A DNA stretch of 44,695 nucleotides from Chloroflexota bacterium. GTDB taxonomy: Bacteria > Chloroflexota > Anaerolineae > B4-G1 > SLSP01. The notes under the pieces were generated by a model that saw only the letters and a list, made by a program, of their open reading frames with translations, did not search any database and was not told the DNA's origin. The DNA lies in the NCBI GenBank assembly GCA_019873725.1, contig JAIOAS010000007.1:1-44695 (forward strand), read 5' to 3'. This document shows, piece by piece, positions 23,927 to 31,886 of this stretch. The position numbers and the translations under genes are program-made. The first letter of the stretch is position 1. Each line of letters starts with the position of its first letter.

Positions 23927-25927
23927 TCAGAACCTCCCAGTCGCACGCTCACCCAGAGCTAGGGTAAGCGTACAGAGGCAACGGAACCCCTTGCAGGTCA
24001 GTGCGTCCGACCCCGGCGTCAAGCGACGCTTGCGCCAGTCACGCAAGCGGTGTACTTGACCATTGAGGTTCAGACACCCGACCGTTTTTCCCTGGCTGCG
24101 GCAATGCTCCTCGGTCGGGCCAAGATTCCAGCGGTGAGGAGCATTCCAGGCAGCTGAGGCCTGCCCCAGATTGAAAAAGCCGCGCAGAGACTTGTTGGCC
24201 CACAGGGACGCCCGATGCGTGATTGATTCCGGTCTGATCTTGCCCGTGTACACCTCGTCCGCAAATTGCGCGATATACTTGCTCTGTTCGGCCAGATATT
24301 CCTGGACGGCTGCCAAGTCCCGCTCGTCAAAATCTAACCTGCTAACGCCCCCGGCCTCAAGACCGTCTCGGAAGGCGTCCAGTCCAAGTCGGTGCAGGTG
24401 TGCACGCATGACAATGTTGAAGCGCCGCTTCTGTATCTCGTTGCTGATACCGCCGCGTACCAGGTCCGCGACATTGGCAATGAACTGCGCCCGCGTGGTC
24501 GCCCACGCCTTGCTGCGCAGCACAGATTGACCGCGCGGTTCCGACTGTGCATACGCGCCGCCCTCTGGGGCGCGCTCCGCTGGCGTGGATACTGCCTGTG
24601 ACGCCTGCGCCCCGCCGCCAACGAGGGGAGTATCGTCCGACGCGACCTGCTCGGTAGAGCGCGGATCAGCATCGTCCAAGCGCATGATGCGCCCGCGCTC
24701 GTCCGTCAAAATGTCCTTGAGCACATCGTCTACGGTAGCCAAGTACCGCCTGATCTCCTGAGTGCTCATGTGCCCTGCCGCCATTTGGATCGCTTGCATA
24801 TTCGAGAGCCGCGTCGCGGCCTGCTGCGCGTCCTGTTCGTCGTCGCGGAATTTGAATTTGAACTCGAAGTCCTCTGGCAGCAGATCGTTTATCGCGCGCG
24901 TAAGCATGGCCCGAATGTCGGCCATGCCGTTGCCGCGTCCTTTCGCAGCCATGACCTCGCTCTGTGTCCCTGTCCCCATCTGCCCGCCCGTCAGCGGGTA
25001 TACATCTTGGGGGTCAACGCCGAGCGCAAGCGCGATCACACGCGCGTCCAACTCGGTGTATTTCTGGAAGTCGAATTTGTCCGGCGGCTGCGAGTACGGG
25101 ATCATCTTCACATCCGCGTCCTGCGACCCTTCGGCGGGGTGCAGGAAGACGGTCCGACCATACATGTTCGGCGTGTCAAAGCGCATCCGCTCACGCAGCT
25201 TGCGCGCCTCGGCCATAACGTCCTGTTCAAGGATGTTCTTCAGCACCGCGATGCCCGGCGGCGGTTCGTCGTCCAGGACAACGTCAACATAGCGCCCCAT
25301 CCGCAGTTCCCGCGTGCTCACCGCAATCGCGCGTGAGAGCGCGCAAAGGCCAAGCGCGGGGTGCTCTTCGTCGCTATCAGGCGCATCGACAAAGCGCACT
25401 ACACGGCTGTGGTGCAACAGATGTAACTCACCGGCTGCGTTGAAGTAGAGCACGGGGTAGGTCGGATCGCCCGTCGGGAAACAGCGTAATGGGTCGAGCA
25501 AGGCAATAGCAAGTGGACCGCCGATACACGGAGCTAGGGGATGTCCATAACCGACAACTTCCCAAAATGCGCCACGATCATGGCGGCAAAAATCGCGCAC
25601 GGTTGCCTTCACGAGTTGGTCCCATCCGCGACCAAACCAGGCGTTGCGCAACACGGACTGGTAGTGCGTTGCGTCCTTCCCAAGTGGCGCGCGTATCTCC
25701 CAGGGCGTCGCTGCGATGCGCCGCGCTAAACCTGCAACCGCGCCCTGCCAGAGCGAGTTGTACTCATAGCGGTCATACCGCCTGAGAACCCGCTCGCGTT
25801 CCTGGCTCCCCCACGACGGCAGGATTGGACCGCGCCAGTATTCACCGAAGATCATCGTGACGCCAGTGCCAGCGCGGGCATCAGGCACTTTCTGGACAGA
25901 TTGCGCGGTAGCGGCTGATACGGTCAT
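23927..25927 (-). CDS. Portal protein fused to a Mu-F-like minor head domain
   Basis: A 666-residue protein coupled to the terminase gene by ATGA (25924-25927). Residues 1-420 are portal-like: a RYDRYEYNSLWQGAVAGLARRIAATPW start, a LHHSRVVRFVDAPD segment, then LGVDPQDVYPL and a long helix. After a Pro/Ala/Gly/Gln linker (about 420-465) the rest is a minor head protein of the Mu gpF / SPP1 gp7 type: THRASLWANKSLRGFFNLG, WNLGPTEEHCRSQG, and Cys pairs near the C-terminus (TCKGFRCLCTL). These are usually two genes. The portal is the DNA gate of the capsid. Confidence 0.8.
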   Translation of the reverse strand: MTVSAATAQSVQKVPDARAGTGVTMIFGEYWRGPILPSWGSQERERVLRRYDRYEYNSLWQGAVAGLARRIAATPWEIRAPLGKDATHYQSVLRNAWFGRGWDQLVKATVRDFCRHDRGAFWEVVGYGHPLAPCIGGPLAIALLDPLRCFPTGDPTYPVLYFNAAGELHLLHHSRVVRFVDAPDSDEEHPALGLCALSRAIAVSTRELRMGRYVDVVLDDEPPPGIAVLKNILEQDVMAEARKLRERMRFDTPNMYGRTVFLHPAEGSQDADVKMIPYSQPPDKFDFQKYTELDARVIALALGVDPQDVYPLTGGQMGTGTQSEVMAAKGRGNGMADIRAMLTRAINDLLPEDFEFKFKFRDDEQDAQQAATRLSNMQAIQMAAGHMSTQEIRRYLATVDDVLKDILTDERGRIMRLDDADPRSTEQVASDDTPLVGGGAQASQAVSTPAERAPEGGAYAQSEPRGQSVLRSKAWATTRAQFIANVADLVRGGISNEIQKRRFNIVMRAHLHRLGLDAFRDGLEAGGVSRLDFDERDLAAVQEYLAEQSKYIAQFADEVYTGKIRPESITHRASLWANKSLRGFFNLGQASAAWNAPHRWNLGPTEEHCRSQGKTVGCLNLNGQVHRLRDWRKRRLTPGSDALTCKGFRCLCTLTLALGERATGRF

Positions 25928-27345
25928 GACGCTCTCCGGGGTCGCAAACCAGCGGTCAAGTAGCGCAGGGCATCCGGCGCATGGTCGTCAACTTTTGCTG
26001 GCACCATCTCTCCGAACCTCGCGTGGGCTTGCTTATCATAATGGTACGCTGACAACTCGCGGATGGTATGTGTACAGCGTGGATGGATTTTCAATAGGCG
26101 CACGCCGTTGCCATCGCAGACGAGGCGGCGCAGGTTTTTGATTGTCTCGGCAACTTGTGCATTCGTGGTCAGCGTACCAATCCCGGCGGCGTGTAGCGCC
26201 CCGCCGAACATAGCCATGCCAGGTCCCAAGAACGCACGCAAAGGACGCGGGTATGGCAGGGCGAGTACATTGGCGATAGAAGCGGCATAGTCTGGCACTC
26301 CGGCGCGGACATACTCGTCAAACACGTTGACCCCGCCTTGCGGCGTGAACTGCGCCACGAGAATAACGCGCGGATGATAATTCTCATGACCCGGCCCGTC
26401 GCCGTAAGCATAGCCGTCATCACAAGCCCAGTAAACGGGGCCAAGTTCGGGCTGATAATCGGCTTCGGGCGTGACATTCGCCGCAAGGTCGAAATTGTCG
26501 TAGACGAGGAAGGCGTAGGCCTGAGCGAGGGCCTCGGCGTCCGTCGCCGGATATTGCTCATGCAGTACATCCAGCGCCCCTTGTCCCCCGCCGGAGCGTG
26601 ACGCGATCTCACTGCGTTGCGCCTCGTACCAGGCCGCATCACGGCCCGGATGCGCCGACCAGGGCAGAAAGATGGGCGTCCATCCATTAAGACCTTGCTT
26701 GGCCGCGCGGTAGATGGCTTTGAACGGAGTGTTGGGACGCGACTTGTCGGGCCGTGAGACCAAAAGCATCCGACCACCGTTATCGATAGTCGGCTTGACG
26801 GCGGCAAGCAACCTGTCTTGGTTGTCCACGAGGTCGAACTCGTCGCCGATCACGAGGGTCGCCGTATACGAGTCCCCCGCTGTCGTGGGGAAGGCAATTG
26901 CGCGTGATCCGTTGCTGAGCGCCCACTCATGCGCACTGTTCACCGTGACCAGGCGCGCCTGCATCCAGGTCGGCAAATGCTGATAGATGCCCTTCAGTCG
27001 AAAGTCCAGCAAGTCGATAGCCTCGTCATCCCGGCGGCTGAACAGCAAGATCGTTGCGGCAGGGTAGAACAGCATCAGCCACAAAGCGAAGGATAACGCC
27101 AGCCACGTCACACCCAACTGCCGCGCTTTGAGGATACACACAAGACGACGCTCATGCATGATTTTGAGCGTCCGGGCCTGAGCAGGCCACAAATGGAACG
27201 GTATCCACACGCCAGACAACGCATCATACACACGGCAGTAGTGGTCTACAAAGTACAGCGGCGAATAACGACATATGAGCCACTCACGCCGTTGTTCCTC
27301 GTGCACCCCACGCCCTACCGTGTTACTGCTCGCCGCCATGACCAC
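25924..27345 (-). CDS. terL: Terminase large subunit
   Basis: A 473-residue packaging motor. The ATPase half has an adenine-region Gln-like start, a Walker A-like LKARQLGVTWLAL (about 72-84) and Walker B IGDEFD (about 166-171). The nuclease half has an acidic WACDDGYAYG strand (about 305) and the C-terminal VDDHAPDALRY. I kept the GTG at 27345 because AGGAAA lies 6 bases upstream; an ATG at 27339 is possible. It overlaps the small subunit gene by 23 bases. Confidence 0.92.
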   Translation of the reverse strand: MVMAASSNTVGRGVHEEQRREWLICRYSPLYFVDHYCRVYDALSGVWIPFHLWPAQARTLKIMHERRLVCILKARQLGVTWLALSFALWLMLFYPAATILLFSRRDDEAIDLLDFRLKGIYQHLPTWMQARLVTVNSAHEWALSNGSRAIAFPTTAGDSYTATLVIGDEFDLVDNQDRLLAAVKPTIDNGGRMLLVSRPDKSRPNTPFKAIYRAAKQGLNGWTPIFLPWSAHPGRDAAWYEAQRSEIASRSGGGQGALDVLHEQYPATDAEALAQAYAFLVYDNFDLAANVTPEADYQPELGPVYWACDDGYAYGDGPGHENYHPRVILVAQFTPQGGVNVFDEYVRAGVPDYAASIANVLALPYPRPLRAFLGPGMAMFGGALHAAGIGTLTTNAQVAETIKNLRRLVCDGNGVRLLKIHPRCTHTIRELSAYHYDKQAHARFGEMVPAKVDDHAPDALRYLTAGLRPRRAS

Positions 27346-27799
27346 TTAACTTTTCCTGTTCAAACCGCACTGCATCGGCTACTGCTCGCGCAAAGTCATC
27401 GGCAGTAAACGGCTGCCACATACGTTCACCAGCCGGATCAGTTGGTGCGACCTTCGTTGGCGCGTCAAGACCGAGCAGCTTCGCGCGGCGTTCCATGATG
27501 CGCAGCACGCGGTCTATCGCGCCCTGGTTGCCCTGCCGCGCTTGCGGCCACAGCGCCAGCAGCAGCGTGTCCAGACGTTCCAGTTCCAGGTTACGCACTT
27601 CATCAGCAGGCGCTTGCAACGTCTTGCGTAACGCGGTTTGTACCGCCTTGAATGCACCGGAGACGCTGGCATAACCAAGCTGTTCCGCGATCATGGCAAA
27701 CGACGCCCCGGCCTTTCGTAACTCGACGGCCTGACGCTGTTTATTTACCGCTTCGATACGACGCGGGCTGGTCAGTGATTCACTCGCATGCTTCGCCAT
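27323..27799 (-). CDS. terS: Terminase small subunit
   Basis: A 158-residue DNA-recognition subunit. The N-terminal HTH (RRIEAVNKQRQAVELRKAG, then FAMIAEQLGYASVSGAFKAV) is followed by an oligomerisation helix region (LELERLDTLLLALWPQARQG) and an acidic C-terminal tail that would contact the large subunit. I placed the start at the ATG at 27799; a longer frame starts at 27844, only about 12 bases after the predicted transcription start. It is the first gene of the late operon. Confidence 0.85.
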   Translation of the reverse strand: MAKHASESLTSPRRIEAVNKQRQAVELRKAGASFAMIAEQLGYASVSGAFKAVQTALRKTLQAPADEVRNLELERLDTLLLALWPQARQGNQGAIDRVLRIMERRAKLLGLDAPTKVAPTDPAGERMWQPFTADDFARAVADAVRFEQEKLSGHGGEQ

Positions 27800-27862
27800 T
27801 CTGCGCGACAACCCCAAAAACACAACCCCTAACACTGCATCCATACATGCAGTGCTATTCTA

Positions 27863-27891
27863 AGAATAAAATATTTCAGAACAAATGTCAA
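27863..27891 (-). promoter_or_regulatory. Sigma-70-type late promoter before the terminase genes
   Basis: On the minus strand TTGACA (27886-27891) and TATTCT (27863-27868) are separated by exactly 17 bases. Transcription would begin near 27856. It is the only consensus promoter I see before the whole packaging-head-tail-lysis block. Confidence 0.8.
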
Positions 27892-27927
27892 GCTGTCGCC
27901 GATTAGTAGAAACCAATCGGCAACAGC
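27892..27927. promoter_or_regulatory. 13-bp inverted repeat next to the late promoter
   Basis: GCTGTCGCCGATT (27892-27904) and AATCGGCAACAGC (27915-27927) pair over 13 positions with one G-T wobble and a 10-base loop. It directly abuts the -35 box. It could be an operator, or the end hairpin of the PP-loop gene transcript (that gene stops at 27946). There is no long T-run. Confidence 0.65.
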
Positions 27928-27945
27928 TAATAGAAACTTTAGCGA

Positions 27946-28833
27946 TTACACATCACACAGCCCTGACATGCACGACAGTCCTTCGGCGTCGGCATCGAAC
28001 AGGGGCAGTTGATCGGGGATGTCCCCCCGCGCTATCGCCTGAAGCGTCGCCAGACTGCGCTCTGCCTTCCACGTGTGACCGATCTCCTGCTCTATCTCGA
28101 TGTAGGGATCAAGCAGGCCAGGATGGGCGCGCTCGTGGCCGATCACCTCGCGGTCGCCGGAAAAGAAACACACCGCGCAGTTGGCCCGTCCCGCACGGTT
28201 GTAGACCGGGTTAAGCGGAATGCCCCATTTCCGCAAGTAGCTGAGCACGTCCTCGGTAGACCAGTCCACGACAGGATACCAAACCGGAACACCCAGATCG
28301 TAATTGAACTCGAATGCGGGCGTATCCGCGCGCGCGGCGCTCTCCTGGCGGCGGATACCGACAACCATCAGGCAGCGCCGCCGCAGTACCGGGTCGGTCG
28401 CATCGCGCACATACTTGTCGAGCACCTGCTTTTTCAGCGCCCGCGTGCAGTAGCGGCTCACCGGCGACGGCCAGCCCGCCGTGTCGGGGCGGCGCTGCGC
28501 CCGCAGCCGGATTTCGTCCAGCAGAGTGATCGCCCCACGCGCGCCGATAGGCTCATCCCAGGACAGTTCGACGTTTTCCAGGATGCGCCCCTGCCCGTTC
28601 TCGCCAATCGCCCGCCGCGCCAGCCGTCGGACCGGGAAGATGACCCGGTTGAACAGGCGCAGGTACTCGTAGGTTTCCGGCACTTCGGCTCCGGTATCGG
28701 CAAAGATGGCCGTCACCTGGGCGGGGTGGAACAGCCGCAGGCAGCGCACGAGGCAGGCGGTCGAGTCCTTGCCGCCGCTGAAGGAAACGAAAACCCGCGC
28801 GATCTGGCGCGGATCGAAGGGCAGTTCGCTCAT
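27946..28833 (-). CDS. PAPS-reductase-family PP-loop ATPase
   Basis: A 295-residue protein. FVSFSGGKDSTACLV (about residues 15-29) is the PP-loop that binds ATP. GIRRQESAARA and WYPVVDWSTEDVLSYL follow as in the PAPS reductase / DndC group. Cysteines at SRYCTRALKK and NCAVCFF could hold a metal or Fe-S cluster, and the C-terminus has CMSGLC. In phages this family may reduce sulfate donors or take part in nucleic-acid sulfur modification. Its neighbours (a DNA methyltransferase and a wHTH-like protein) favour a DNA-modification role, but this is inference. Confidence 0.8.
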   Translation of the reverse strand: MSELPFDPRQIARVFVSFSGGKDSTACLVRCLRLFHPAQVTAIFADTGAEVPETYEYLRLFNRVIFPVRRLARRAIGENGQGRILENVELSWDEPIGARGAITLLDEIRLRAQRRPDTAGWPSPVSRYCTRALKKQVLDKYVRDATDPVLRRRCLMVVGIRRQESAARADTPAFEFNYDLGVPVWYPVVDWSTEDVLSYLRKWGIPLNPVYNRAGRANCAVCFFSGDREVIGHERAHPGLLDPYIEIEQEIGHTWKAERSLATLQAIARGDIPDQLPLFDADAEGLSCMSGLCDV

Positions 28834-28851
28834 ATCGAGTCCTATCTATCG

Positions 28852-29106
28852 CTATTGCGCCCGCAAGGAGAGCACCTTCGCTAGGCCGTTAGGGCCGAGA
28901 CAGTAGTAGCGGTCAAACTCATCCTCACTGCACACAAGGTAGTAATGAGCGACCAGGTCATTCACAACACTCATGACTTCCGGCAGCCGACTCAATTCGT
29001 CACTCACAGTGAACCAGGCACTCGCCTTGTCACGACTGTTGATCCAGATGTTATAGGCATATTGTAGCAGATCGCGGGCAACCGGACCCAAGACATAAGA
29101 CGCCAT
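28852..29106 (-). CDS. Small winged-helix-like protein
   Basis: An 84-residue protein with AAAGGA 9 bases before the ATG. The pattern is helix (GPVARDLLQYAYNIWINS), helix (FTVSDELSRLPEVMSVVNDLVAHYYLV), then a β-like CSEDEFDRYYCLGPNGLAKVL. This looks like a compact winged-helix fold, such as those in archaeal-type regulators, but there is no clear family match. It lies between the PP-loop gene and the methyltransferase. Confidence 0.5.
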   Translation of the reverse strand: MASYVLGPVARDLLQYAYNIWINSRDKASAWFTVSDELSRLPEVMSVVNDLVAHYYLVCSEDEFDRYYCLGPNGLAKVLSLRAQ

Positions 29107-29238
29107 TCTGATTATCCTTTCCTCATCTTCACCGAAAACCGAACACGAGAACCACCAGAACCACCGGGAGACCCTTCCTGTTGACCTCCTTTCTCAGGCG
29201 GGGGCAGCCCGCGCCGCCCCCGCTTCGCCACACGCTGT

Positions 29239-30576
29239 TCATTTCACCGCGACCGCGACGACCTCTTGCGTCCGGTCCAGATCCACGACCGCCTCGGCAG
29301 CTTCCGCCTCGGAGAACGTTGCGCACACGGAACGGCCCGCTTCCGCGAGCGTGAACCCCGATGGCGCGAGGCCCAGGGCGAGCGGCGCGAACAGCGGCCC
29401 CATCGCCTGGGCAATCCGTCCCCGCGCTAGGCACAAATAGGCCGGGTTCGGCTCGATCAACACCGCCTTCAGGCCCAGTTCGTGCGCCACCGCCCCTGTC
29501 GTCCCGCTACCGCCAAAAGCGTCCAGGATGACGGGTCGCGCGACCGGCAGGCCCACCCAATGAGCCAGCAGGTCCAGCCGCATTGCCCGGACCACCTCAC
29601 ACTGCCGCGCGTAGTCCGCCACCGGCTCGCCCTTCCAACGCGGGAAGTCGGGCAGATTCGGTGTGCCATAGCAGCGGCAGGTGGGCCGCCAGCCCGCCGT
29701 GCCCAATATCTCCCAGCGTGGCCCTTGCCCTCGGCTGTCCTCGTGGACCTCTCCCGTCTTGTGTGTTTCAGCCGGGCGCTTGTCGAGCACCCGCGCCCAG
29801 GGCGCGCCGCAATCTGGGCACACGCCGCGCTCACTTGTGCCCGCCTTCAGGCAGCGGCGCGGCAGTTCCTCCGGAAAGGCCGCGAAGTGCGCGCCCCGGT
29901 ACGGCTGGGTCGGGATGGTCCAGACAGTGCGCGGGTTCCGCCCATCCGGAAGCATGTTGTCGACTATCCGCTCGCCGTGCGGGATCGCGTAGCGGTCGTA
30001 AAAGTAGTGCGGCGACCTGGTGAGCAGGAAGACGTACTCGTGATCGCGCGAAGGTCTGTCCGCGACACTCTCTGGCAAGGAGTTGGGCTTGTGCCAGATG
30101 TTCTCCGTGCGCAAATACCAGCCGTCCGCCTGCAACGCGAACGCAATCAGCCAAGGAACACCCACCAGGTCCTTGTCCTTCCGCCCACTGATGCGCCGAC
30201 GGCGTGGCATGGCGAGCTGCCCGCGTGACTTCTGTCCCGACTGCCCGCCCCACTTGGAGTCCTGAGCGTAGCTATCCCCCAGGTTGAGCCACCAGGTCCC
30301 GTCCGAGCGCAACACGCGCCGGTGCTCCCGCCCCACCAGGACCATATGACCGACGTAGGCTTCGACCGTTTCCTCGTTGCCGAGGCAGCAGACCATCGCC
30401 GGGACGTGGATCGGCGGCAGGCCCGGCAGCGGCGCATAGTCCACCGCCGGCCAGAAGGTCGGCGACAGGTTGTACTCCCGCAGCCCCCAATATGGCGGCG
30501 ATTCGACCGCGCAGTGGACCGTCCGGTCCGCCAGCGGGACGTGCAGCGCGTTACCCTGGATCAGCATCCTCGCCAT
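29239..30576 (-). CDS. DNA methyltransferase, N4-cytosine / N6-adenine type
   Basis: A 445-residue enzyme. SPPYWG near residue 27 is the catalytic motif IV of amino-methyltransferases, and DAFGGSGTTGAVA (about residue 345) is the SAM-binding motif I, so the order is the β class. A zinc-ribbon-like insert CPDCGAPW plus CRCYG sits between them. The PWLIAFALQADGWYLRTENIWHKPN segment is typical of this group. No restriction enzyme gene is adjacent, so it probably protects phage DNA from host restriction or acts in regulation. Confidence 0.88.
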   Translation of the reverse strand: MARMLIQGNALHVPLADRTVHCAVESPPYWGLREYNLSPTFWPAVDYAPLPGLPPIHVPAMVCCLGNEETVEAYVGHMVLVGREHRRVLRSDGTWWLNLGDSYAQDSKWGGQSGQKSRGQLAMPRRRRISGRKDKDLVGVPWLIAFALQADGWYLRTENIWHKPNSLPESVADRPSRDHEYVFLLTRSPHYFYDRYAIPHGERIVDNMLPDGRNPRTVWTIPTQPYRGAHFAAFPEELPRRCLKAGTSERGVCPDCGAPWARVLDKRPAETHKTGEVHEDSRGQGPRWEILGTAGWRPTCRCYGTPNLPDFPRWKGEPVADYARQCEVVRAMRLDLLAHWVGLPVARPVILDAFGGSGTTGAVAHELGLKAVLIEPNPAYLCLARGRIAQAMGPLFAPLALGLAPSGFTLAEAGRSVCATFSEAEAAEAVVDLDRTQEVVAVAVK

Positions 30577-30636
30577 CCCTACCTATACATGCAATTCGTG
30601 CCTCACAAACAACGAACCGGTCTCGAACGTTTTAGG

Positions 30637-30843
30637 TTATTTTCGTTCCAAGCCACTTCTAGCACGCCTCTCAGCTATCTGACGTGCATCAAAATTTGCT
30701 TTCCGGCAGCGGTCGGAACAAAACTCTCTCGCCCGCCCTCGCCCAGTATGTTGCTCAAGCTCCTTGCCACACGTCCGACAGGTAGCTCGCTTCTCTATCA
30801 CTCCCACCGCACGCGATTGACTGGTAGCAACGGCTTGCCGCAC
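30637..30843 (-). CDS. Small zinc-ribbon protein
   Basis: A 68-residue protein, GTG start. CRTCGKEL and FCSDRCRKANFDARQ form a four-cysteine knuckle with basic flanks. Short proteins of this type bind nucleic acid or protein and are common in phages. The ribosome site is weak, so the start is uncertain. It sits between the membrane protein and methyltransferase genes. Confidence 0.6.
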   Translation of the reverse strand: MRQAVATSQSRAVGVIEKRATCRTCGKELEQHTGRGRAREFCSDRCRKANFDARQIAERRARSGLERK

Positions 30844-30878
30844 AGCATCCGTGATTGCGTCTACCGCAGGTGCGCTTG

Positions 30879-31868
30879 TTAATCTGGCATGATAGAGACG
30901 TTCAAAGAGGGCGTCTGCGAGGTCACTAAAGGGACTGCAACGGGCGTGATCTCTCCTTTTGCCATTGGAGCCACCAACAGATATGGCGTACCGGCATCAA
31001 GCGGCAGATCGTTCTTGCGGCGGTAGGCATTCGCTAAGGCTTCCGCTTCCCGCTGCGCCCGATACTGCTCATAAGCCGCGATCATCTCCTGTTCCCACTT
31101 TGCACGCTCATCTGCCAAGAAATCTCGCTCATAACGCTGGCGCGTCTCATAAGCTACTCGCGCCAGTTCACCGCCGGAAACCAATAATGCCAGCGGCGCA
31201 ACACAACCCAAAAAGATTTTGAAAAACACCGGCGCAGCCTCAACAAAAGGCAGTTCGCCAAGTCGAGCAAAAAAACCGGTGATGGTTTCGGTCTGCGCAA
31301 TCGACAACTGAGCCGCGTCAGAATAAGCCACACCATATACATTACCCGCCAGCGCCAGCAGAAACAAAACAATAGTCAGTGTCCCGCGCTGTGTCTCCGG
31401 CATTTCGGAATACGGCAGCGGCGCTTTCACGCCGACACGAACCAGCACACCACGCAATAACCCCAGCAACGTGACAACACGTCGCCGATCTCCCCGGCTC
31501 AGGCGGTCAGCACGACTGGAAAATTCCAGATATACCAAACCCACCTCCGCCATGCAAACGCCGGCCCAACCCACCGCGCCGGCCCACGAGCCGTGCGCAG
31601 CAGCATCCTGAAATGCCTTCAGTGTTTTGTCAGCACTGATCACCCCGGCGGCCACAACGATAATCAGCACCCAAAACGGCACACTACTGAGCAATGCCGA
31701 CAGGCCGGAAAACATCGCTCGCATAAACTTCCTGGTCCACTGGCCAGGAATAACGCGCGTCGGTTCAGGAGACAACAAGCTATACTCACGTGCAAAAGCC
31801 TGCTGTGCCTGCGCCTTTGCCATTGCCTCTTCGTTCGGCGTCAACGGTAATTGATTCTCACGAGTCAT
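30879..31868 (-). CDS. Membrane protein with C-terminal coiled coil
   Basis: A 329-residue protein with AAAGGA 9 bases before the ATG. Hydrophobic segments are at about 58-80, 96-114, 163-185 and 208-230. A charged coiled coil follows (about 235-285, YETRQRYERDFLADERAKWEQEM), then a proline-rich tail. The proportion of cytoplasmic helix suggests a scaffold at the membrane. It is the last gene of the replication operon. I do not recognise a family. Confidence 0.55.
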   Translation of the reverse strand: MTRENQLPLTPNEEAMAKAQAQQAFAREYSLLSPEPTRVIPGQWTRKFMRAMFSGLSALLSSVPFWVLIIVVAAGVISADKTLKAFQDAAAHGSWAGAVGWAGVCMAEVGLVYLEFSSRADRLSRGDRRRVVTLLGLLRGVLVRVGVKAPLPYSEMPETQRGTLTIVLFLLALAGNVYGVAYSDAAQLSIAQTETITGFFARLGELPFVEAAPVFFKIFLGCVAPLALLVSGGELARVAYETRQRYERDFLADERAKWEQEMIAAYEQYRAQREAEALANAYRRKNDLPLDAGTPYLLVAPMAKGEITPVAVPLVTSQTPSLNVSIMPD

Positions 31869-31886
31869 GATTGTTCATCCTTTCAC

